Shown: positions 44,141 to 54,193 of the stretch, in pieces
Layout of the letters: the number at the start of each line of letters is the position of its first letter
Numbering within the stretch: position 1 is the stretch's first letter
NCBI RefSeq assembly: GCF_025854335.1
Contig: NZ_CP107716.1
Span: 1,481,001-1,545,000, forward strand
Source of the DNA: Pelagibacterium flavum
Lineage (GTDB): Bacteria > Pseudomonadota > Alphaproteobacteria > Rhizobiales > Devosiaceae
Reading direction: 5' to 3'
DNA: 64,000 nucleotides
Position numbers and translations under genes: made by a program
The notes under the pieces: generated by a model
Told to the model about the DNA's origin: nothing
Database searches by the model: none
The model's input: only the letters and a program-made list of their open reading frames with translations

Positions 44141-44629
44141 CTAACCCTGCCCGAAAATGATGATCATCGAGCCGGCAAAGATCAGCGCCAGCGCAGCGAA
44201 ATCCTTGATCCGGGGGATGCGCTTGGGCAGGCCGAACAGGCCCCAGCGGTCGGCGGCCAGCGAAAACAGCACCTGTCCGGCAAGGCCCAGCGCGAGGGTG
44301 CCTGAAAGGGCCAGGGGCGTGTTGACCGTGGTTGAGGTGAGCGTGACGGTCAGCGCGCCCGAAACGCCGCCGAGATAGGCCCAGAGAGGGGCGCGGGGCT
44401 TTTCGGTGGTTGCGCCCGATCGAGGGCGGAGGCGCAGCAGCGCCAGAAAGATCAGCGCGGCAACTGTTCCCGTGCCATGGGCCACCCATGAGGAGTACAT
44501 GGCACCGCCGAAAAGCCCGACAAGCCCGTTGAAATCGACCATGAGGGTCAAGAGGCCGCCGCTGGCGAAGGCCAGCAGCAGATGGAGGGGTGCGGGCCGG
44601 AGGGCGGATGATGAGGAGAGGGATGACAT
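44141..44629 (-). CDS. DUF606/YdcZ-family small membrane transporter (half 2)
   Basis: A 162-residue protein with about five spans and the pair-specific signature PLWAYLGGVSGALTVTLTSTTVNTPLALSGTLALGLAGQVLFSL. ATG 44629 is used because the longer frame to 44716 adds a non-hydrophobic stretch that overlaps the start of the opposing GNAT gene. First of two consecutive DUF606 genes. Confidence 0.82.
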   Translation of the reverse strand: MSSLSSSSALRPAPLHLLLAFASGGLLTLMVDFNGLVGLFGGAMYSSWVAHGTGTVAALIFLALLRLRPRSGATTEKPRAPLWAYLGGVSGALTVTLTSTTVNTPLALSGTLALGLAGQVLFSLAADRWGLFGLPKRIPRIKDFAALALIFAGSMIIIFGQG

Positions 44630-44700
44630 GGCGAATCGTCCGGTGGGCAGTACACTGGCTATAAGCGCATTCGATCTGCCCCCAAAGACAAAGTCTGGAC

Positions 44701-45195
44701 ATGACAGCGACCCCACCCATCCTCACCACCGACCGCCTGGTTCTGCGGGCGCCGCAGATGGCAGATTTCGAGGACTACGCCGCGCTGATGCAATCGGAGC
44801 GCGCCATCCATATGGGCGGGCCGTTCGACCGGGAGGGCGCGTGGTATGCCTTCTGCCATGACACGGCTCAATGGCTCTTGATGGGCCATGGGGCGCTGAT
44901 GGTTGACGTGGGCGACCAAACCGTTGGGCAGGTCGCGATCAATTCGGGGCCGCTTTTTCCCGAGCATGAGCTGGGGTGGCTGGTTTATGCCGGGCAGGAA
45001 GGCAAGGGTTATGCGCTCGAGGCTGCGAATTGCATCAAGGCCTGGGCACGCGAGACGCTGGCTCTGCCCTCGCTGGTGAGCTATGTCGATCACGACAATC
45101 ACCGCTCGCGACGGTTGGCCGAGCGGCTGGGCGCAGCGCTCGATCCCGACGCAGCGCGGCCCGATCCCGACGATCTGGTGTATCGGCACTGGTAA
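44701..45195 (+). CDS. GNAT N-acetyltransferase, RimJ/RimL-like
   Basis: A 164-residue protein with the RimL-type opening ILTTDRLVLRAPQMADFEDYAAL, the beta-bulge region ELGWLVYAGQEGKGYALEAANCIKAWA that binds acetyl-CoA (Q/R-x-x-G-x-G/A form seen as QEGKGYA), and the C-terminal SYVDHDNHRSRRLAERLGA. It probably acetylates a protein N-terminus or a small amine. The target is unknown. Confidence 0.87.
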   Translation: MTATPPILTTDRLVLRAPQMADFEDYAALMQSERAIHMGGPFDREGAWYAFCHDTAQWLLMGHGALMVDVGDQTVGQVAINSGPLFPEHELGWLVYAGQEGKGYALEAANCIKAWARETLALPSLVSYVDHDNHRSRRLAERLGAALDPDAARPDPDDLVYRHW

Positions 45196-45278
45196 GCGAT
45201 TGCGTGAAACAGTGTTGCGCAGCGATCTGTTGTCACTGCCGTCCGCCGTGCCATACTTGCCGCGAGGAGATTTGACGT

Positions 45279-47465
45279 ATGCCGCATTCGCACCAGACCG
45301 TGGGGGGAGGGCCCAAGAAGGTTCTCTATACGCTCCAGACCGTGGCCCGCATGGGCGTGGGCAAGGCGGCCAAGGCGCTGACGGCCAAGAACACGTGCAA
45401 GGCCTGCGCCTATGGCATGGGCGGGCAGATGGGCGGCATGACCAACGAATTGGGCGAGTTCCCCTCGGTCTGCAACAAGTCGGTGCAGGCGCAATCGACC
45501 GATCTGCAACCGGCCATTCCGCACGCCATCTTCACCCACCCGCTTGCCGATCTCAAGGAACTGACCGGCAAGGAGATGGAGCATCTGGGCCGGTTGGGCG
45601 ATCCGGTTTACAAGGCGGCCAATGCCGACCGTTATGAGGTGGTCGATTGGGACTGGGCGCTCGATCACGCCGCCAAGCGGCTGCTGGCCACGGTGCCGGA
45701 CCGGACGTTCTTTTATTCCTCGGGGCGGTCGTCAAACGAGGCGGGGTTCATCTTCCAGCTCCTGGCGCGAGCCTTTGGCACCAACAACGTCAACAACTGT
45801 TCCTATTTCTGCCACCAGGCGACCAGCGAGGGGCTGGCCACGACCATCGGCAAGGGCACGGCGACGGTGGAACTGGCGGACCTTACTGGCGCGGACATGA
45901 TCTTTGTGATCGGGGCCAATCCCTCGTCCAATCATCCGCGCTTCATTCACATGCTCAAGCACTGCCGCGACCGGGGCGGAGAGGTGATTGTCATCAATCC
46001 GGCGCGCGAGCCGGGGCTGGTCAAGTTCGCCGTGCCCAAATCGCCGTCCTCTATGCTCAAGGGGGGCGACGAGATCGCTTCGGACTATCTCCAGCCGCGT
46101 ATCGGGTTCGATATCGCCTTGATGCTGGGCATCGCCAAGGCGGTGATCGAGGCGGGGATGGAGGACGCCGAGTTCATTGAAAACCATACCGGCAATGCTG
46201 CGGCCTACAGAGCGCAGGTCCATGCAATGTCATGGGACGCTATCGAAGCATCGACAGGGCTCGCGCGGGCCGAAATCGAGCGCGTGGCGCACCGCTATGG
46301 CCGGGCTAAGAACGTGGTTTTCGCCTGGGGCATGGGGATGACCCATCACGTCCATGGCGTTGAAAACGTTGAATCAATCGCCAACCTGGCCCTGCTGCGC
46401 GGCATGATCGGGCGGCCCAATGCCGGGCTGTTGCCGTTGCGCGGGCACTCCAATGTGCAGGGGATCGGGACGATCGGGGTCAAACCACTGCTGACCGAGG
46501 ACGTGATGGCCGAAATGGAGCGGCAGTTTTCGATTTCTCTCAGCCGCTCAAAGGGCCTGGACACCATGGCCTGCCTGCACGCGGCCCATGGCGGGGAAAT
46601 GGATGCGGCAGTCATCATGGGCGGCAATCTCTATGGCGCGTCGCCGGATACGGCTTGGGCCGAAAAGGCTCTCAACTCCATAGGGTTCAAGCTGTTTTTG
46701 ACCACGACGCTCAATCTGGGGCATGTCCATGGGCACGATGATTCCGAGAGTCTCATCCTGCCGGTGACGGCGCGCGATGAGGAATGGGAGCCCACCACCC
46801 AGGAATCGATGTTCAATTTCATCCGACTATCGGATGGCGGCATCGACCGGCTGGCCAATGTGCGCCCCGAAAGCGTCATCCTCACCGATCTCGCCACCCG
46901 CATCCTGCCCGACAGCCCCATCAATTTTCAGGCGTTCAAGAAGCACGCCGAGGTGCGGCGGGCGATTTCGGAAATCGTGCCTGGTCTGAAGGACCTGGCC
47001 GAGATCGATGTGGCAAAGCGTGAGTTTCATATCGCCAATCGCGTCATGCACGAGCCGCGCTTTTCGACGGCCGACGGCAAGGGGCATTTTCAGGTGATCG
47101 CTCTGCCGCAAACCCCTGAGGCGCCGGAGGGCCGCAAGGCGCTGACGCTGGCGACGATCCGGTCTGAGGGGCAGTTCAACACCATCGTTTACGAAGAGAC
47201 CGACAGCTATCGCAACAAGGCGCCGCGCTGGTCGGTGCTGCTCAATGGCAAGGACATGGAGGAGATGGGCATTGCCGAAGGCGATCTGATCGATCTGGCG
47301 TCCGAACGGGGAAAGATGAGCAGGCTCAAGGCCCTGAGCTTCGATATCCCCCGTGGTTCGGCGCTGGCCTATTATCCGGAAGCCAATGTGCTGGTGGGGA
47401 CGGCCATCGATCCGCGCTCGAACACCCCGGCCTTCAAATCGGTCCCGGTGTGGATAGAGCGCTGA
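45279..47465 (+). CDS. FdhF/YdeP-family molybdopterin oxidoreductase
   Basis: A 728-residue molybdenum enzyme related to formate dehydrogenase alpha subunits. The N-terminal cysteines Cys40, Cys43 and Cys65 (TCKACAYGMGG, SVCNKS) fit the reduced iron-sulfur site of YdeP-type members. Cofactor-binding segments include SSGRSSNEAGFIFQLLARAFGTNNVNNCSYFCHQ, FVIGANPSSNHPR, GMTHHVHGVENV and a C-terminal molydopterin-dinucleotide domain (about 590-728). No accessory fdh genes lie nearby. E. coli YdeP is linked to acid resistance; the reaction is not established. GAGGAGA precedes the ATG. Confidence 0.9.
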   Translation: MPHSHQTVGGGPKKVLYTLQTVARMGVGKAAKALTAKNTCKACAYGMGGQMGGMTNELGEFPSVCNKSVQAQSTDLQPAIPHAIFTHPLADLKELTGKEMEHLGRLGDPVYKAANADRYEVVDWDWALDHAAKRLLATVPDRTFFYSSGRSSNEAGFIFQLLARAFGTNNVNNCSYFCHQATSEGLATTIGKGTATVELADLTGADMIFVIGANPSSNHPRFIHMLKHCRDRGGEVIVINPAREPGLVKFAVPKSPSSMLKGGDEIASDYLQPRIGFDIALMLGIAKAVIEAGMEDAEFIENHTGNAAAYRAQVHAMSWDAIEASTGLARAEIERVAHRYGRAKNVVFAWGMGMTHHVHGVENVESIANLALLRGMIGRPNAGLLPLRGHSNVQGIGTIGVKPLLTEDVMAEMERQFSISLSRSKGLDTMACLHAAHGGEMDAAVIMGGNLYGASPDTAWAEKALNSIGFKLFLTTTLNLGHVHGHDDSESLILPVTARDEEWEPTTQESMFNFIRLSDGGIDRLANVRPESVILTDLATRILPDSPINFQAFKKHAEVRRAISEIVPGLKDLAEIDVAKREFHIANRVMHEPRFSTADGKGHFQVIALPQTPEAPEGRKALTLATIRSEGQFNTIVYEETDSYRNKAPRWSVLLNGKDMEEMGIAEGDLIDLASERGKMSRLKALSFDIPRGSALAYYPEANVLVGTAIDPRSNTPAFKSVPVWIER

Positions 47466-47520
47466 ACGCGGGCGGGCAATCTCTCGGTTCCATCCCCACC
47501 GCTCACCCCTTCCTTGCCGT

Positions 47521-47543
47521 TCCCGGGCTTGTCCCCGGAATCC
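47521..47543. repeat. CCGGG-type dispersed palindrome, copy 3
   Basis: TCCCGGGCTTGTCCCCGGA followed by ATCCA, the reverse orientation of the elements at 27859 and 43662. It lies in the gap before ettA. Confidence 0.5.
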
Positions 47544-47726
47544 ATCATGATGAGTGTCGACACTCTCCGGCCGCAAGGAGCGCTTCCAGAATAGGCGTGC
47601 CCCGGACCTGATTGGGGGCGGGAGCCGGGTTTCCGGTTGGCGCGCGCCCATTGCACCGCCTGACGGCTTGTCCTACATACGGCCCCAAGTTTCTCAGATA
47701 CGAATTTCCAAAGAGGCACCCGCTTT

Positions 47727-49382
47727 ATGGCGCGTCAATTCATCTATCATATGCACGGCATGTCCAAGGCCTATTCCGGCGGGAAGAAGGTCATCGACAA
47801 CATGAACCTCTCGTTCTATCCCGATGCCAAGATCGGCATCCTGGGGCCGAACGGCGCGGGTAAATCCACGCTTCTGAAAATCATGGCCGGAATTGACACC
47901 GAATTTACCGGCGAAGCCTGGGCCGCCGATGGTGCGACTGTCGGATATCTGCCCCAGGAGCCCCAGCTCGACGAGCAGCTCGACGTCAAGGGCAATGTGA
48001 TGATCGGGGTGAAGGAAAAGCAGGCCATCCTCGATCGCTATAACGAGCTGATGATGGATTATTCCGACGAAACGGCCGATGAAGCCGCAAAGCTTCAGGA
48101 CCAGATCGACGCGGAAGACCTCTGGGACCTCGACTCCAAGGTCGAGATGGCCATGGACGCGTTGCGCTGCCCGCCGGGCGGGGAAAACGTCACCAATCTT
48201 TCGGGCGGTGAAAAGCGGCGCGTGGCGCTGTGCCAGCTGCTGCTGAGCCAGCCCGACCTGCTGCTGCTCGACGAACCGACCAACCATCTGGACGCCGAAA
48301 CAACGGCGTGGCTGGAAAAGCATCTGCGCGAATATCCCGGCGCGGTGCTGATCATCACCCACGACCGCTACTTCCTCGACAATGTAACGGGCTGGATTCT
48401 GGAGCTCGACCGCGGGCGCGGCATTCCCTATGAGGGCAACTATACGGCCTATCTGACGGCCAAGGCCAAGCGCATGCAACAGGAAAAGAGCGAGGATCAG
48501 GCCCGCTCGAAGGTGCTGGAGCGCGAAAAGGAATGGCTGGGCCAGTCGCCCCAGGCGCGCCAGACAAAGTCCAAGGCACGTATCCGGGCCTATGACGAAC
48601 TGGTCAAGATCAACGAGGCGCGGACCCAGTCCAACACCGCCCAGATCATCATTCCGCCCGGCGAGCGGCTGGGCCAGAACGTCATCGACATCGACGGCGT
48701 CAAGAAGGGCTTTGGCGACCGGCTGCTGATCGACGGGCTGAGCTTCAAGCTGCCGCCGGGCGGCATTGTTGGCGTGATCGGGCCGAACGGGGCGGGCAAG
48801 ACCACGCTGTTCAAGATGCTGACCGGGCAGGAGCAGCCCGACGAGGGTACGATTACGGTCGGCGAAACCGTCCATATGGGCTATGTGGATCAGAGCCGCG
48901 ACAGCCTCGATCCCAAAAAGAGCGTCTGGGAGGAAATCTCGGGCGGCAACGACATCATCAAGCTGGGCAAGCGTGAGGTCAATTCACGGGCCTACACCTC
49001 GTCCTTCAACTTCAAGGGCGGCGACCAGCAACAGCCGGTGGGCACGCTTTCGGGCGGGCAGCGCAACCGCGTGCATCTGGCCAAGATGCTCAAATCGGGC
49101 GCCAACGTTCTGCTGCTCGACGAACCGACCAACGATCTGGACACCGAAACGCTGGCGGCGCTGGAAGAGGCGCTCGAGGAGTTCGCCGGTTGCGCGGTCA
49201 TCATCTCGCACGATCGTATGTTCCTCGATCGGCTTGCCACCCATATCCTGGCGTTCGAAGGCGACAGCCATGTGGAATGGTTCGAGGGCAATTTCCAGGA
49301 TTACGAGGCCGACAAAGTTCGGCGTCTGGGCCCGGATTCGGTCAACCCCAAGCGGGTGAGCTACAAGCCGCTGACGCGGTAG
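47727..49382 (+). CDS. ettA: Energy-dependent translational throttle protein EttA (ABC-F)
   Basis: A 551-residue ABC-F ATPase. The N-terminus YHMHGMSKAYSGGKKVIDNMNLSFYPDAKIGILGPNGAGKST, the arm and linker (KEWLGQSPQARQTKSKARIRAYDEL) and the second cassette (GPNGAGKTT, LSGGQRNRVHLAKML, LLLDEPTNDLD) match EttA closely in order and length. EttA binds the ribosomal E site and gates the first peptide bond according to ATP/ADP. A stable hairpin follows the gene. Second ABC-F protein of this window after the Uup-like one. Confidence 0.95.
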   Translation: MARQFIYHMHGMSKAYSGGKKVIDNMNLSFYPDAKIGILGPNGAGKSTLLKIMAGIDTEFTGEAWAADGATVGYLPQEPQLDEQLDVKGNVMIGVKEKQAILDRYNELMMDYSDETADEAAKLQDQIDAEDLWDLDSKVEMAMDALRCPPGGENVTNLSGGEKRRVALCQLLLSQPDLLLLDEPTNHLDAETTAWLEKHLREYPGAVLIITHDRYFLDNVTGWILELDRGRGIPYEGNYTAYLTAKAKRMQQEKSEDQARSKVLEREKEWLGQSPQARQTKSKARIRAYDELVKINEARTQSNTAQIIIPPGERLGQNVIDIDGVKKGFGDRLLIDGLSFKLPPGGIVGVIGPNGAGKTTLFKMLTGQEQPDEGTITVGETVHMGYVDQSRDSLDPKKSVWEEISGGNDIIKLGKREVNSRAYTSSFNFKGGDQQQPVGTLSGGQRNRVHLAKMLKSGANVLLLDEPTNDLDTETLAALEEALEEFAGCAVIISHDRMFLDRLATHILAFEGDSHVEWFEGNFQDYEADKVRRLGPDSVNPKRVSYKPLTR

Positions 49383-49407
49383 GGTCATACAAATCGACAG
49401 TGAATGC

Positions 49408-49440
49408 GGGCCGGGGATTTTTCCCCGGCCCAATGATTTT
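49408..49440 (+). terminator. Terminator after ettA
   Basis: GGGCCGGGG (49408-49416) pairs with CCCCGGCCC (49423-49431), followed by AATGATTTT. It lies 16 bases before the next ATG, so it may be partial. Confidence 0.6.
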
Positions 49441-49456
49441 GCGATAGGCTGGTCTT

Positions 49457-50290
49457 ATGAGTGAACCATTCTCGCTTGAAATCGATGACGCCGTCTTCAC
49501 CGGCATCGAGGCCGGAGAGGGGATTCCGGTGGTGTTCTTGCATGCGGGGGTGTGTGACCGGCGCATGTGGGAGAACCAGATCGAGGCGGTGGCGGCGGCC
49601 GGGTTCTGGGGGATTGCCTATGACCGGCGCGGGTTCGGGGACACGACCTCGCCCGACGAAGGATTTTCCCATCTCGAAGATCTCGAAGCGGTGCTTGATG
49701 CGCTGGACGTGCATGCCGCGGTGTTTGTCGGCTGCTCGATGGGCGGTGCGCTGGCCATCGATTTCGCGCTGGCCAATCCCGAGCGCACGGCGGGGCTGGT
49801 GCTGGTGGGCACCTCGATCAGCGGGGCCAGGGTGCCGCACCTGCCACCCGAGATCATGCAGATCGCCAATGCCATGGAGGCCGTGGAGGAAAGCGGGGAT
49901 GTCGATGCGATCAACGCGGTCGATACCCATGCCTGGCTCGATGGGCCGCTTTCGGAAAGCGGGCGCGTGAAAGGCGAGGTGCGGGCGCTGTTTCAGGCGA
50001 TGAACGGCAATATTTTGCGCAAGAGCGAGATGACGCGGGAGGACAAGCCCGAGGCGGCGATCGACCGCATAAGCGAAATCGATACTCCGGCGCTGCTGGT
50101 GGCCGGGGACCTCGATTTTCCCCATATCGTCAATCGTCACGACGATCTGTCCGAGGAAATGGAAAACGCCTTTGCGGTGGTAATCGAGGGGACGGCGCAT
50201 CTGCCCAGTCTGGAGCGTCCCGATCTGTTCAACCCGCTGTTGCTCGAGTTCCTGAGCATGGTGACGGGACAGGCAGAGCCCGAGGACTGA
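49457..50290 (+). CDS. Alpha/beta hydrolase
   Basis: A 277-residue soluble protein of the AB-hydrolase fold. Oxyanion region FLHAGVCDRRMWENQ, nucleophile elbow VGCSMGGALA (Ser about 95), acid Asp in LLVAGDLDFPHI and the His in GTAHLPSLERPD are all visible. The pattern fits small-molecule esterases or lactonases. No operon partner; it is convergent with oxyR, nine bases apart. Substrate unknown. Confidence 0.9.
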   Translation: MSEPFSLEIDDAVFTGIEAGEGIPVVFLHAGVCDRRMWENQIEAVAAAGFWGIAYDRRGFGDTTSPDEGFSHLEDLEAVLDALDVHAAVFVGCSMGGALAIDFALANPERTAGLVLVGTSISGARVPHLPPEIMQIANAMEAVEESGDVDAINAVDTHAWLDGPLSESGRVKGEVRALFQAMNGNILRKSEMTREDKPEAAIDRISEIDTPALLVAGDLDFPHIVNRHDDLSEEMENAFAVVIEGTAHLPSLERPDLFNPLLLEFLSMVTGQAEPED

Positions 50291-50299
50291 ACGGACCGG

Positions 50300-51220
50300 T
50301 TAGGCCGAGGTCCGCAGATCAGTCCGCAGGCTTGTTTCGCCGACTTTTGTGACGATGTCTCCGATCTTTCGATAGAGCGCCTCGTAGGGCGAGTTGGCGC
50401 GCCAGACGAGCCGAAGCACGCGCGCCGCGCCGGGCGCGCCGAGCGTGTGGAATTCGATGCGCTTGTTGTGCTCCTCGCGGCGCAAACTGATGGTGGGCAG
50501 AAGCGTCACGCCATAGCCATTGGCCACCAGTTCGAGAATAGTGGTTAACGAGGTGGCGGCGAAGGTGCGGCCCTGCAAATCGGGCTTGAGGGCGCAGGCG
50601 TCGACCATCTGGTCGCGCAGGCAATGGCCCTCTTCGAGCAGCAGGAACTTGTCGCGCGGCAGGTTGGCGAGACTCACCGGGTCAGCCAGGTTGGTGCCGC
50701 TGCGGGTGGCAAGCACGAACGGATCGGCGAACAGGTCAATCGAGGTGAGGTTGGGGCGGTCGGTTTCGGTGGCGATGAGCGCGAGATCGAGATCGCCGTC
50801 GTTGAGGGCGGCGAGCAAGCGTTCGGTCTTGCCCTCGCTGACCGAGAAGCGGATATCGCCAAGATCGGACCCCAGTGAGGGCAGGATTTCAGGCAGGAGA
50901 TAAGGCGCGACGGTGGGGATGAGCCCGAAACGCAAGGGGCGGGCGGGCTGGCCGGCGGCCATGTCGGCGAAGGTCTCAAGATCGACGGCGGCGCTCAGGA
51001 CGCGGCTGGCGTGGGCAAGAAATTCACGGCCGAAGGGGGTGAGCGTCACCGTCTTGCCAAGCCTGTCGAAAAGAGAGGTCTGGCAACGATCCTCGAGCAG
51101 CCGGATTTGCTGGGAAAGCGCGGGCTGAGTCACATGGCAACGCTGGGCAGCGCGACCGAAATGGCCTTCTTCGGCAATTGCTTGCGCGTAGTGGAGCTGG
51201 CGCAGGGTGATGGTTTGCAT
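50300..51220 (-). CDS. oxyR: OxyR, hydrogen peroxide-sensing LysR-type regulator
   Basis: A 306-residue LysR-family regulator with N-terminal helix-turn-helix (LRQLHYAQAIAEEGHFGRAAQRCHVTQPALSQQIRLLED). The redox pair typical of OxyR is present as Cys200 and Cys209 in LEEGHCLRDQMVDACAL, matching the family's Cys199/Cys208 spacing. Peroxide forms the disulfide that changes DNA binding. It is divergent from katA, and a perfect inverted repeat lies in the 124-base gap. Confidence 0.93.
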   Translation of the reverse strand: MQTITLRQLHYAQAIAEEGHFGRAAQRCHVTQPALSQQIRLLEDRCQTSLFDRLGKTVTLTPFGREFLAHASRVLSAAVDLETFADMAAGQPARPLRFGLIPTVAPYLLPEILPSLGSDLGDIRFSVSEGKTERLLAALNDGDLDLALIATETDRPNLTSIDLFADPFVLATRSGTNLADPVSLANLPRDKFLLLEEGHCLRDQMVDACALKPDLQGRTFAATSLTTILELVANGYGVTLLPTISLRREEHNKRIEFHTLGAPGAARVLRLVWRANSPYEALYRKIGDIVTKVGETSLRTDLRTSA

Positions 51221-51243
51221 TCGTGGCTCATCTGGCTTGATTA

Positions 51244-51264
51244 GACAATCTTATCATGATTGTC
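51244..51264. promoter_or_regulatory. Inverted repeat in the oxyR-katA gap, candidate OxyR operator
   Basis: GACAATC, seven bases, GATTGTC, with perfect arms. A second ATGATTG follows at 51281, 25 bases after the first. Fits a LysR-type extended site located next to the oxyR start. Confidence 0.55.
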
Positions 51265-51344
51265 AGTTTTATCAATTTGCATGATTGCCGCACTGAGGCT
51301 AGGAAAAGCCATCTCTTTAGAATCGATACAAACTAGGAGGCCTC

Positions 51345-52826
51345 ATGTCCGACAAACCGACAATGACGACCAGCGCGGGCGCGCCGGTTCCCGACAACCA
51401 GAATTCGATCACTGCCGGACCGCGCGGCCCGGTGCTGATGCAGGACTACCAGCTGATCGAAAAGCTGGCGCACCAGAACCGCGAGCGGATCCCCGAGCGC
51501 GTGGTGCACGCCAAGGGCTGGGGTGCTCACGGCACGCTCAAGATCACCGGTGATATTTCGAAATATACGCGCGCCAAGGCGCTGCAGCCGGGTGCGGAAA
51601 CGCCGCTTATCCTGCGGTTTTCGACCGTTGCGGGCGAATTGGGCGCCGCCGACGCCGAGCGCGACGTGCGCGGCTTTGCCATCAAGTTCTATACCGAAGA
51701 GGGCAATTGGGACCTGGTGGGCAACAACACGCCGGTGTTCTTCGTGCGCGATCCGCTGAAGTTCCCCGACTTCATCCACACCCAGAAGCGGCATCCCAAG
51801 ACCAATCTGCGTTCGGCGACCGCCATGTGGGACTTCTGGTCGCTTTCGCCCGAAAGCCTGCATCAGGTGACGATCCTGATGAGCGACCGCGGCCTGCCTG
51901 TCGCGCCGATGTTCATGAACGGGTACGGAAGCCACACCTATTCGTTCTGGAACGACAATGGCGAGCGGTTCTGGGTGAAGTTCCACTTCAAGACCCAGCA
52001 GGGCCACAAGCACTACACCAATGAAGAGGCCGAAAAGGTCATCGGCTCGACCCGCGAAAGCTACCAGGAAGAGCTTTTCGGTGCGATCGAAAAAGGCGAG
52101 TTCCCGCGCTGGACGGTGCAGGTGCAGATCATGCCCGAGGCCGATGCGGAAAAGACTTCCTACAATCCGTTCGACCTCACCAAGGTGTGGCCGCATGCCG
52201 AATATCCGCCGATCGAGATCGGCGTGCTCGAGCTTAACCGCAATGCCGAGAACTATTTCGCGGAAATCGAGCAGGTTGCGTTCTCGCCGTCCAACATCGT
52301 TCCCGGGATCGGACATTCGCCCGATAAGATGCTGCAGGCGCGCGTGTTCTCATATGCCGACGCGCATCGCTATCGTCTGGGCACCCATTACGAGGCACTG
52401 CCGGTCAACGCACCGAAATGTCCGGTTCATCACTATCATCGCGATGGCCAGATGAATTTCTATGGCGGGATCAAGACGGGCAATCCGGAAGCCTATTACG
52501 AGCCCAACAGCTTTAATGGTCCGGCCGAAGACAAGTCCGTCCAGGAGCCGCCGCTCAAGATTTCGGGCGATGCCGACCGGTACAACCACCGCGAAGGCAA
52601 TGACGATTTCAGCCAGCCGCGGGCCTTGTTCAACCTGTTCGACGAAGGGCAGAAAAAGCGGTTGTTCTCCAATATCGCCGCAGCGATGGGCGATGCTCCC
52701 GACGAGATCAAGGAACGTCAGTGCAAGCTGTTCGACCAGGTTCACCCTGAGTATGGCGCAGGCGTGCGGGCTGCCTTGGCGGCCGGCAAGACGGAGCGTC
52801 CCGCAGCCATCTCGGCCGCTGAATAA
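51345..52826 (+). CDS. katA: Monofunctional haem catalase (clade 3)
   Basis: A 493-residue small-subunit catalase that breaks hydrogen peroxide to water and oxygen. Active-site His in [16 protein letters not shown] (about residue 54), Asn in [18 protein letters not shown] and the haem-ligand Tyr in [14 protein letters not shown] are intact. AGGAGG lies six bases before the ATG. Divergent from oxyR, so peroxide induction through OxyR is very likely. A strong terminator follows. Confidence 0.96.
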   Translation: MSDKPTMTTSAGAPVPDNQNSITAGPRGPVLMQDYQLIEKLAHQNRERIPERVVHAKGWGAHGTLKITGDISKYTRAKALQPGAETPLILRFSTVAGELGAADAERDVRGFAIKFYTEEGNWDLVGNNTPVFFVRDPLKFPDFIHTQKRHPKTNLRSATAMWDFWSLSPESLHQVTILMSDRGLPVAPMFMNGYGSHTYSFWNDNGERFWVKFHFKTQQGHKHYTNEEAEKVIGSTRESYQEELFGAIEKGEFPRWTVQVQIMPEADAEKTSYNPFDLTKVWPHAEYPPIEIGVLELNRNAENYFAEIEQVAFSPSNIVPGIGHSPDKMLQARVFSYADAHRYRLGTHYEALPVNAPKCPVHHYHRDGQMNFYGGIKTGNPEAYYEPNSFNGPAEDKSVQEPPLKISGDADRYNHREGNDDFSQPRALFNLFDEGQKKRLFSNIAAAMGDAPDEIKERQCKLFDQVHPEYGAGVRAALAAGKTERPAAISAAE

Positions 52827-52852
52827 GCTATCGTTATTGCGCACCATTTTTT

Positions 52853-52883
52853 GGGCCCGGCTCGCTTGAGCCGGGCCCTTTTC
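52853..52883 (+). terminator. Rho-independent terminator after katA
   Basis: GGGCCCGGCT (52853-52862) pairs with AGCCGGGCCC (52869-52878), followed by TTTT. Confidence 0.88.
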
Positions 52884-53002
52884 GTTGTGATCAGGGAAAT
52901 TACCTAGACTTTTATTCAAATCTCTCCGGACGAATTCAGCGGGCCGAAAAGACGGAAGCGCTAGGTAGGTCGAATATACGGCAACCAGCCGGGGAGAACA
53001 TC

Positions 53003-54118
53003 ATGACCGAAGCAAGTGAAAGCGTGCGGGCATTCGCAAATTTCAGGGTTCTGAACGGCGAGGCCGACGCCGGTGAGCGCGACCATCTGATCCGCAATCT
53101 GGCGCAATTGTTCTCTTATGTGTCGGATCGTTGCGACGACGAGCAGGTTGCACAGTATGACGAAGTGCTTTGCCAACTGGCCGATATCGTGGAAGTCGAG
53201 GCCCGAGCGCACGTGGCCAAAATGCTGGCGCCGCTCGAGCGCGCACCCGGCTCGGTGGTTCTCAAACTGGCCAATGACGAGATCGAGGTGGCAGGGCCGC
53301 TGCTCGAATTCTCCCAGGTGCTATCCGATGACGATCTTATCGATATCGTCGAACACCGTTCCGAGGAACACCGCCTGGCCATTGCAAGCCGCAAGGGGCT
53401 GGCGGGCCGCGTAGGTGAATCGATCGCGATGTTCGGGGCTGAGCCTTCGGTCATGCGGCTGCTGGGTAACGCGCGGGCCGAAATCACAATCCGCACCGTT
53501 GACAAGATTGCTCAACGGGCGCTCGAAACCGAAGCTTTCGCGCAACTGCTTCGTGGACGCAAGGACATCGACTGGGCCGAGGTGCGAGCCGAAATTTCCA
53601 GCATGGGGAATGCGGCCCTCGAGCAGATCGGCATCTTTTCCCGTACGGATAACCCCAAGACCGCGTCGCGGGTGCAAGCGGTTGTGTACAATCGCATGAA
53701 AAACCAGGCGGGCTTTTCTTCCCAGGAATGGAAGCTGGCCTGGAACCAGGTCAAAGCCCTTGCCGATCGGCGTCGCTTCGATCTCAAGGCACTGCACCGG
53801 TTTACCCGGTTCGGGTATGGCCATCACACGGCGGCGGGCCTAACCATGCTGCTGGAAGTGCGACCTGAGATCGTCGTCAAATGGCTGGCGATGCAGGATT
53901 ATGTGGCCTTTACGGTGGCGGCGCGTGCCATCGGTCTCGATGCCGATCTGTTCGAGTCGGTCGTTTCGGTCCTGCCGTGGCGCGATATGCCGAGCCGCGA
54001 TGATATCGTTAATGTGCGCAAGCGTTACGAGGCGCTGAGCGAGGACGAAGCGTCAGGCATTTTCGGGCTGTGGCGGTCCCATTCCTTCCGCCGACGTCAG
54101 GAAGAAGCCGTGGCCTGA
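53003..54118 (+). CDS. DUF2336 domain protein
   Basis: A 371-residue, mostly helical soluble protein. The central DUF2336 region has ISLANDE-like VVLKLANDEIEVAGPLLEFSQVLSDDDLIDIV followed by EHRLAIASRKGL and repeated helical pairs, similar to HEAT-like arrays. The family is widespread in alphaproteobacteria and of unknown biochemical function. CGGGGAG precedes the ATG. No operon partner is clear; the next gene has its own promoter and operator. Confidence 0.83.
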   Translation: MTEASESVRAFANFRVLNGEADAGERDHLIRNLAQLFSYVSDRCDDEQVAQYDEVLCQLADIVEVEARAHVAKMLAPLERAPGSVVLKLANDEIEVAGPLLEFSQVLSDDDLIDIVEHRSEEHRLAIASRKGLAGRVGESIAMFGAEPSVMRLLGNARAEITIRTVDKIAQRALETEAFAQLLRGRKDIDWAEVRAEISSMGNAALEQIGIFSRTDNPKTASRVQAVVYNRMKNQAGFSSQEWKLAWNQVKALADRRRFDLKALHRFTRFGYGHHTAAGLTMLLEVRPEIVVKWLAMQDYVAFTVAARAIGLDADLFESVVSVLPWRDMPSRDDIVNVRKRYEALSEDEASGIFGLWRSHSFRRRQEEAVA

Positions 54119-54145
54119 CAGGGCACAAGCCTTGACAGGAAAGAT

Positions 54146-54161
54146 ATAAAGATATCTTTAT
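54146..54161. promoter_or_regulatory. Perfect 16-bp palindrome, candidate SahR-type operator
   Basis: ATAAAGATATCTTTAT, 32 bases before the ArsR-methyltransferase ATG. A TTGACA lies at 54132-54137, so the palindrome falls in the spacer/-10 region of the probable promoter. From memory it resembles the methionine-cycle motif bound by SahR-type ArsR regulators. Confidence 0.7.
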
Positions 54162-54193
54162 GTCCCGAACTGCTTTGACAGACAGGGACACGC

